Origin: JBAZUK01 sp041661445
Lineage (GTDB): Bacteria > Chlamydiota > Chlamydiia > Chlamydiales > SM23-39
DNA: 14,764 nt
NCBI GenBank assembly: GCA_041661445.1
Contig: JBAZUK010000009.1
Span: forward strand, 1 to 14,764
Reading direction: 5' to 3'
Shown here: in pieces, positions 10,962 to 14,764 of the stretch
Layout: each line of letters begins with the position of its first letter
Position numbering within the stretch: position 1 is the stretch's first letter
Made by a program: the position numbers and the translations under genes
Notes under the pieces: model-generated
The model's input: the letters and a program-made list of their open reading frames with translations, nothing else
Told to the model about the DNA's origin: nothing
The model's database searches: none

Positions 10962-11783
10962 TTATTTTTTCAAGTCATTAAACCTTCTTTTGGATTTTTC
11001 TAAATATTCTTTTTCAGTATCTATTCCAATAAATTTTCTGCCATACATAGCCGCGGCAATTCCTGTCGTAGAGCTACCGGCAAATGGATCGAGGATTACA
11101 TCTCCCTTGTTTGTACTAGCAATAACTATTCTTCGTAATAATTCCAGTGGTTTTTGAGTTGGATGTTTTCCAAATTTCTTTTCATCAGGTTTCGGTGTTC
11201 CAATTGCCCAAACAGAACGCATTTGATTACCCGCTTTTTTTAAAAAATCTCCGTTCCAATTTCCATTTTTCAACTCATGATAATTGAAGGTGTGTTTAGC
11301 TTTTTTATCTTTTCTTGCCCAGATTAAAGTTTCATGTGAAGCCGTGAAAAATCGACAACTTAAATTTGGCGCCGCATTCGGCTTAAACCAAGCAACATCA
11401 TTAAGAATGTGATAATTTAATTTTTGAATTGCATGCCCACATTGATAAATTGAATGGTAGGTTCCGCTTACCCAAATTGTTCCGCCTGGTTTTAAAACTC
11501 TTCTGCAAGCTTCCAGCCATTTTAGGTGAAAGTTATAATCATCTTCAAATCCTTTACTTTTGTCCCAATCGCCTTTATGTACACTTACCATTCTTCCAGC
11601 ATGAACTGTAAATCCACCATTAGAAAGATTGTATGGCGGATCAGCAAAAATCATATCGACTGAATTTTCAGGAAGTTGTCCCAATATCTTTAAACAATCT
11701 TCTTTATATAAAACAAAGTTATCCTTTTGAAAATAAGGTTCTGTTTTTATTGAAGATAATATTTTTTTACTCTGTGTTACCAT
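10962..11783 (-). CDS. Adenine-specific DNA methyltransferase, DpnA/beta class, 273 aa
   Basis: N6-adenine (amino) methyltransferase that transfers a methyl group from S-adenosylmethionine. Motif IV DPPY (48-51 in MIFADPPYNLSNGGF) comes first and motif I DPFAGSST (232-239) near the end, the beta-class order. HPTQKPLELL (207-216), DVAWFKPNAAPNLSCRFFTA (129-148) and GRKFIGIDTEKEYL are also typical. The whole chain resembles DpnA/DpnIIB, which methylates GATC; the same target here is only a guess. ATG 11783 has no Shine-Dalgarno; an extended -10 TGATATAAT lies 27 bases upstream. It is first in the operon, so methylation is made before the nuclease. An inverted repeat at 11826-11856 may mediate control. 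Confidence 0.93.
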   Translation of the reverse strand: MVTQSKKILSSIKTEPYFQKDNFVLYKEDCLKILGQLPENSVDMIFADPPYNLSNGGFTVHAGRMVSVHKGDWDKSKGFEDDYNFHLKWLEACRRVLKPGGTIWVSGTYHSIYQCGHAIQKLNYHILNDVAWFKPNAAPNLSCRFFTASHETLIWARKDKKAKHTFNYHELKNGNWNGDFLKKAGNQMRSVWAIGTPKPDEKKFGKHPTQKPLELLRRIVIASTNKGDVILDPFAGSSTTGIAAAMYGRKFIGIDTEKEYLEKSKRRFNDLKK

Positions 11784-11799
11784 TTTTGTATATCTATTT

Positions 11800-11822
11800 T
11801 TATAGTGATATTATATCATTAT
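11800..11822. repeat. Promoter-bearing direct repeat, copy 1
   Basis: A 23-base segment beginning ttatagtgatatt and ending tatcattat. It matches 14428-14450 at 22 of 23 positions. It carries the minus-strand extended -10 TGATATAAT (11818..11810; -10 box 11815..11810) of the methyltransferase operon. Transcription should start near 11803, giving a leader of about 20 nt. Confidence 0.7.
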
Positions 11823-11825
11823 TTT

Positions 11826-11856
11826 GCAAATAGCGCCTGTGGATAACCCTATTTGC
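11826..11856. promoter_or_regulatory. Inverted repeat around a DnaA-box-like 9-mer
   Basis: GCAAATAG (11826-11833) and CTATTTGC (11849-11856) form a perfect 8-bp inverted repeat with a 15-base centre. The centre contains TGTGGATAA (11838-11846), the reverse complement of the DnaA box TTATCCACA. It lies between two -10 boxes ahead of the methyltransferase. It looks like an operator; a single DnaA box may be chance. Confidence 0.55.
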
Positions 11857-11858
11857 CC

Positions 11859-11867
11859 ATTATAGCA
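11859..11867 (-). promoter_or_regulatory. Second extended -10 of the R-M operon
   Basis: Minus strand TGCTATAAT (11867..11859), a perfect TATAAT with TGn. A transcript from here would start near 11852 and include the inverted repeat at its 5' end. Confidence 0.45.
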
Positions 11868-11870
11868 CAG

Positions 11871-11895
11871 AAAAGGCAGGGAATTGCACCCCGCC
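11871..11895 (-). terminator. Intrinsic terminator of the 11969-12553 gene
   Basis: ggcaggg (11875-11881) pairs with ccccgcc (11889-11895). The single mismatch reads as A-C on the plus strand but as a G-U wobble in minus-strand RNA, which supports leftward use. On the minus strand TTTTCTGTG follows. It shares 17 exact bases with the terminator at 14480. Confidence 0.75.
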
Positions 11896-11928
11896 CAAAA
11901 ATTATTCTTCTATTTTTAAATTTTCGGT

Positions 11929-11945
11929 GGCGCGGAAAAGCAAGG
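11929..11945. repeat. 17-base repeat ggcgcggaaaagcaagg, copy 1
   Basis: Identical to 12573-12589. Both copies are followed by a T-rich run and lie 19-24 nt downstream of a leftward stop codon. On the minus strand it reads CCTTGCTTTTCCGCGCC. The function is unknown. Confidence 0.75.
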
Positions 11946-11968
11946 TTTTTTATATTTTTTCAAAAAAA

Positions 11969-12553
11969 TTAGGTTTCTCTTTTTGCCAAATTAAATTTAA
12001 AATTAAAGTATAAGGTTTTATAATTCTCACAAAAAATTCCCACTTTAATCATTGACCGATCATTACTTAGATAAGAAAAATCTTTTATGTCGTCTAGCGA
12101 TATGACCGTTCCAAATCTCATATTTAACTTTCCATCTCTATAAAATTCATCAAGAAGATCAACAAAAGCAGTTTGCCCAGGAAGAATATTCATTAATGAA
12201 CGATAGCTTTCTAAATTTTGTCTATTAGCCCATCTTAAAGGACATGGAAGGAAATTTTCTCTTTTAATTGCACCATCATAAACCTCTATAATTTCCGATT
12301 CTACATTTTTGGCTGTTTCATTTCCAACATTTTTTATTAAAATCCTCCAAACATTTAATCCGCCATTTTGATTATATTTTTTTAATCTAATAACCTTCAA
12401 CTTTGGCCTTTTAAACCAACTTCCCATTTTCCAGCCCCAAATAGCAATAGAAAGAGCTACAAGTGAAGCAAAGAATGATGCAATAAACGATCCATAGCTT
12501 TCAATAAAATTTTTTTCTTCTGCTAAAAACATACTTATTTTTATACTAATCAT
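11969..12553 (-). CDS. Membrane-anchored beta-rich protein, 194 aa
   Basis: One membrane helix at about 21-41 (GSFIASFFASLVALSIAIWG), then GWKMGSWFKRPKLK, a basic stop-transfer segment. By the positive-inside rule the ~150-residue C-terminal part would be cytosolic. That part has alternating strands (KVIRLKKY, VWRILIKNVGNETAKNVESE, ILPGQTAFVDLLDEF, MIKVGIFCENYKTLYFNFKF); ILIKNVGNETAKNV resembles the start of immunoglobulin-like CARDB-type folds. No family is assigned. It follows the AlbA_2 gene by 55 nt in the same direction, with only the 17-base repeat between them, so they may share a transcript. A membrane effector or sensor working with the AlbA_2 protein is a hypothesis. Confidence 0.75.
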   Translation of the reverse strand: MISIKISMFLAEEKNFIESYGSFIASFFASLVALSIAIWGWKMGSWFKRPKLKVIRLKKYNQNGGLNVWRILIKNVGNETAKNVESEIIEVYDGAIKRENFLPCPLRWANRQNLESYRSLMNILPGQTAFVDLLDEFYRDGKLNMRFGTVISLDDIKDFSYLSNDRSMIKVGIFCENYKTLYFNFKFNLAKRET

Positions 12554-12572
12554 ATTTTTAAACTAACGCCTT

Positions 12573-12589
12573 GGCGCGGAAAAGCAAGG
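12573..12589. repeat. 17-base repeat ggcgcggaaaagcaagg, copy 2
   Basis: Identical to 11929-11945. It lies between the AlbA_2 stop (12609) and the next start (12553) and is preceded by cgccttggcg, a small hairpin. Confidence 0.75.
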
Positions 12590-12608
12590 GTTTTATTTGT
12601 ATGATATT

Positions 12609-14378
12609 TTATTTATTTTCTAAAGCCGTTCTCGGATCAACTTTAGATATTCTGGCATCTGCTCTCTTAGTTAAAGTAACCCAGAGAGAACCACCTTCTA
12701 CTCTGCAGTTAAAAAAAACTTTTTCCGCTTTTTTTACTTCAATAAGATAAACTGTTGCAATTTCATCATTGTTTTTAATTTCAATTGGAGTAAATGAAAA
12801 AAGGTTATTAAACTTATCTACACTCTCTTTCGTTATTCTGCTGAGAGCATCCTGAATTTCCCTTTTCACGCAATCGATATTTTTATTTTTATTTTTTAGT
12901 TCAGACAGAATATTAAAAAAATAATGCCCGTTTTTTTGTACTAAATTCTTATTGATTTCTTCTCTAACCACAAGATGATTATTTTCGATTAAGCCAACGA
13001 TTATTACACCGCCTTCTGTATTCATCATTCCCAAAATGTTATCGATTATTTTTCCAAAAATTTTTTCGCTTAAAATTTTCTCATTTTCTTCGGAAAAATC
13101 TTGCTCAGTAGGAGTAAAAAATGTTGATTTCCACTCTATTTTATCATTCTCTTCCTTGAGAAAATTTTCTATCTTATCCCAATCGTCTTCGATATTAAAT
13201 TTATTTAAAATATAATGAATTTCTTCCATCCAGTTACAGAATTCAAACATAAATACTTTTATTTTCCATCCATTATCAACAGCTTCTCCGATTGTTTCTA
13301 TGGCAGATAAAGTCTTATTTGATGTTAAATAAACTTTGTTTGTCCATTCATAATCACTATCTGACACTTTTGTTGAAAACGCTTTAAAATTTTCTTTTGC
13401 AAAATTCAATAAGTCGCTCCTAACCCCTTTTGCTTTAGAAATTTTTTCAAGAATTACATCCGTTGCACTCCTTCCTTCTTGAAAAGAAAAACCGTCCGTC
13501 ATTCTTTCAAGTATATACGAAACATTTTTTTCTCCCTTTGTAATAAAATTTTCGATAAAATTGTCAAAGTAACCTTGGTTGTCATTAAATTCTTTGTATT
13601 TATTCTTAAAATATTCTATGCTTCCATTTATTCTTTTTATAATTGAATGTATATCATATATTTTTTTTGGGATAGAAAATTTATTTTTTTTATCCATTAA
13701 ATTTATAATATTTTTAAAAACACTCTGTACGCACCCTATCTGAATAATACTAGGAAGAAACGAACCAATGAGACACCTTGATATTCCTGAATTTTTTATA
13801 AAAAAATTAAAATTTATATAGTTGTCTGAATATTTTAATTTTAATAAATAGTAACCATCAAAAACTATGTCTTGTAATTTAAAACAAATATTTGGTATTG
13901 TAAATAAATTTTTTTGCTCATTTTTAATATTTTCAATAGAGCTTACCAATCTTTTTCTTATATATGGGATTGCTCTCTGATTAACATACGGCATTCCAAC
14001 TGCCAAAATGAAACAAGAGGTATATAGGGCACTTTGAATCAACTGTTTTTCTATTAATTCCATTCCTCTCATTCTTATTTTTATTTTTTCATCATCCCCC
14101 TTTAGCTTTTTATACTCGTCTGAGTCTCTAAATACTTTTTCCATATTCATTACTTTCAGTAAAGAATCTAGAAACGACTTATTTGTAAAAATTGCATCCA
14201 TTAAATCTATAAAGAGATTACTTTCTTGAATTAGAATTTTCTTTTCTTCCTCACTTAAATTTTCTAAAGACTTAGATATCGCACATCTAATTTGAAAGAA
14301 ATCTGCAGTACTATTTGCATTTTCTAATTTTAAAATTTCATTTGAAATTATAGATTTTGTTTTAGTTAAATCATTCAT
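12609..14378 (-). CDS. Large protein with C-terminal Schlafen AlbA_2 domain, 589 aa
   Basis: The C-terminal ~175 residues match the Schlafen/AlbA_2 pattern: DKIEWKSTF (412-420), helix KIIDNILGMMNTEGGVIIVG (443-462), the usual 'aFaNt-GG-liiGv' step, then IATVYLIEVKKAEKVFF (540-556) and the closing strand LWVTLTKRADAR. AlbA_2 domains bind nucleic acid or act as RNases, and occur in transcription regulators and antiphage systems. The first ~410 residues are almost all helical, with two hydrophobic stretches (LYTSCFILAVGMPYV near 120 and CLIGSFLPSIIQIGCV near 203), and match nothing I know. ATG 14378 has no Shine-Dalgarno; TATAAA lies four bases before it and an extended -10 further up. The neighbouring restriction-modification genes suggest defence. 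Confidence 0.8.
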   Translation of the reverse strand: MNDLTKTKSIISNEILKLENANSTADFFQIRCAISKSLENLSEEEKKILIQESNLFIDLMDAIFTNKSFLDSLLKVMNMEKVFRDSDEYKKLKGDDEKIKIRMRGMELIEKQLIQSALYTSCFILAVGMPYVNQRAIPYIRKRLVSSIENIKNEQKNLFTIPNICFKLQDIVFDGYYLLKLKYSDNYINFNFFIKNSGISRCLIGSFLPSIIQIGCVQSVFKNIINLMDKKNKFSIPKKIYDIHSIIKRINGSIEYFKNKYKEFNDNQGYFDNFIENFITKGEKNVSYILERMTDGFSFQEGRSATDVILEKISKAKGVRSDLLNFAKENFKAFSTKVSDSDYEWTNKVYLTSNKTLSAIETIGEAVDNGWKIKVFMFEFCNWMEEIHYILNKFNIEDDWDKIENFLKEENDKIEWKSTFFTPTEQDFSEENEKILSEKIFGKIIDNILGMMNTEGGVIIVGLIENNHLVVREEINKNLVQKNGHYFFNILSELKNKNKNIDCVKREIQDALSRITKESVDKFNNLFSFTPIEIKNNDEIATVYLIEVKKAEKVFFNCRVEGGSLWVTLTKRADARISKVDPRTALENK

Positions 14379-14427
14379 TGTTTTTATAACAAGCCAGGTA
14401 ATTTAATCAATTTAAAAAATTATTTCT

Positions 14428-14450
14428 TTATAGTGATATTCTATCATTAT
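14428..14450. repeat. Promoter-bearing direct repeat, copy 2
   Basis: Matches 11800-11822 at 22 of 23 bases. It carries the minus-strand extended -10 TGATAGAAT (14446..14438) for the AlbA_2 gene. The one difference turns TATAAT into TAGAAT, a weaker box. Confidence 0.7.
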
Positions 14451-14473
14451 ATTTTATCCTTTGCAATTGGTAC

Positions 14474-14501
14474 AAAAAAGGCGGGGAATTGCACCCCGCC
14501 T
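14474..14501 (-). terminator. Intrinsic terminator of the HIT-like gene
   Basis: Perfect stem ggcgggg (14480-14486)/ccccgcc (14494-14500), loop aattgca. On the minus strand CTTTTTTGTACC follows. It begins five nt past the stop codon. Seventeen bases of stem and loop are identical to 11879-11895. Confidence 0.9.
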
Positions 14502-14505
14502 AAAA

Positions 14506-14764
14506 TTATTTCCAATTTGAATCTTGATATTTTTCTTGCTTTGATATTTCTTCGATCTGTTTTTTTATTTCGGCGATATCGCCATCATTCAAAGGTTCAA
14601 ATTTATCATAAAATCCTGTTTCTCGCTGAGGCAAATAAACAGCATCGCCATATTTTTGAATCTTGGCGCTCTTAGCTCTTCCATATAGATGAATGTGCAA
14701 ATATGGTCCTTCGGGTTTAAACACGCTCCAATTGCCATTGTCTTGATAATTTATTCTTCCAATA
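14506..14764 (-). CDS. HIT-like protein, 3' part (5' end beyond the window)
   Basis: The frame is open to the right edge; the visible 85 codons are the C-terminal part, so no start is assigned. The GTG at 14724 lies inside the frame, and thirteen codons before it read IGRINYQDNGNWS. The recognisable element is EGPYLHIHLYGRAKS, a His-x-His pattern as in the histidine-triad family, whose members hydrolyse dinucleotide or nucleoside phosphoramidates. After it comes YGDAVYLPQRETGFYDKFEP, then a charged C-terminal helix. A terminator follows directly. The HIT assignment rests on one motif; the first part of the protein would be needed to be sure. Confidence 0.65.
   Translation of the reverse strand, partial: IGRINYQDNGNWSVFKPEGPYLHIHLYGRAKSAKIQKYGDAVYLPQRETGFYDKFEPLNDGDIAEIKKQIEEISKQEKYQDSNWK

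Noticed and set aside
11838..11846. Replication origin suggested by the DnaA box
   Set aside because: It is a single box; there is no cluster, no dnaA or dnaN nearby and no clear AT-rich unwinding element.

Overview
The window is AT-rich bacterial DNA with short genes, many of them unrecognised, and no tRNA, rRNA, CRISPR array or transposase. Several proteins look like lineages I associate with Candidate Phyla Radiation (Patescibacteria, Parcubacteria-like) genomes: a histidine phosphatase with VHG in place of RHG, a membrane-anchored PaaX/Cas2-like protein, and a HIT-like protein. Families of short G-rich and palindromic repeats fill the spaces between genes. That assignment is an inference. 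TGA works as a stop (the 2348-2758 gene ends in TGA and a terminator follows), which argues against the TGA=Gly code of SR1/Gracilibacteria.

Left part (1-4120). The left edge holds a leftward promoter whose -35 lies inside a CIRCE operator, so a heat-shock operon probably begins just outside the window. Next come six small genes, each its own transcription unit: near-consensus -35/-10 boxes with 17-bp spacing, strong Shine-Dalgarno, and in most cases a clear intrinsic terminator. Their products are a small soluble protein, a secreted protein with two copies of one domain, a Cys-containing protein, a protein built from a tandem duplication, a helical protein and a very basic protein. None has a function I recognise.

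Middle (4133-9735). A leftward GNAT acetyltransferase/histidine phosphatase pair lies divergent to a rightward membrane-anchored PaaX/Cas2-like regulator flanked by 36-bp inverted repeats. Then come a leftward RhuM-Fic/Doc fusion, a leftward zeta-toxin gene with a small partner, and two tiny leftward genes (39 and 48 codons, one a membrane protein) that are easy to miss. Between them lie at least four copies of a G-rich repeat, several CGGCCG palindromes, and two REP-like hairpin elements whose stems differ in sequence but keep their pairing.

Right part (9752-14764). All genes point left. A compact restriction-modification operon runs DpnA-like adenine methyltransferase, a small protein resembling the ADP-ribosyltransferase fold, then a PD-(D/E)XK endonuclease, with 1- and 9-nt gaps. 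Upstream are a membrane-anchored beta-rich protein and a 589-residue protein with a C-terminal Schlafen-type AlbA_2 domain. The same promoter-plus-terminator spacer occurs on both sides of these last two genes, suggesting a module inserted or duplicated as a unit. The 3' part of a HIT-like gene closes the window.

From about 6.1 to 14.4 kb the content (RhuM-Doc, zeta, restriction-modification, AlbA_2) reads as a defence and toxin island. The best candidates for something undescribed are the ART-like gene between methyltransferase and nuclease and the AlbA_2 protein with its membrane partner.
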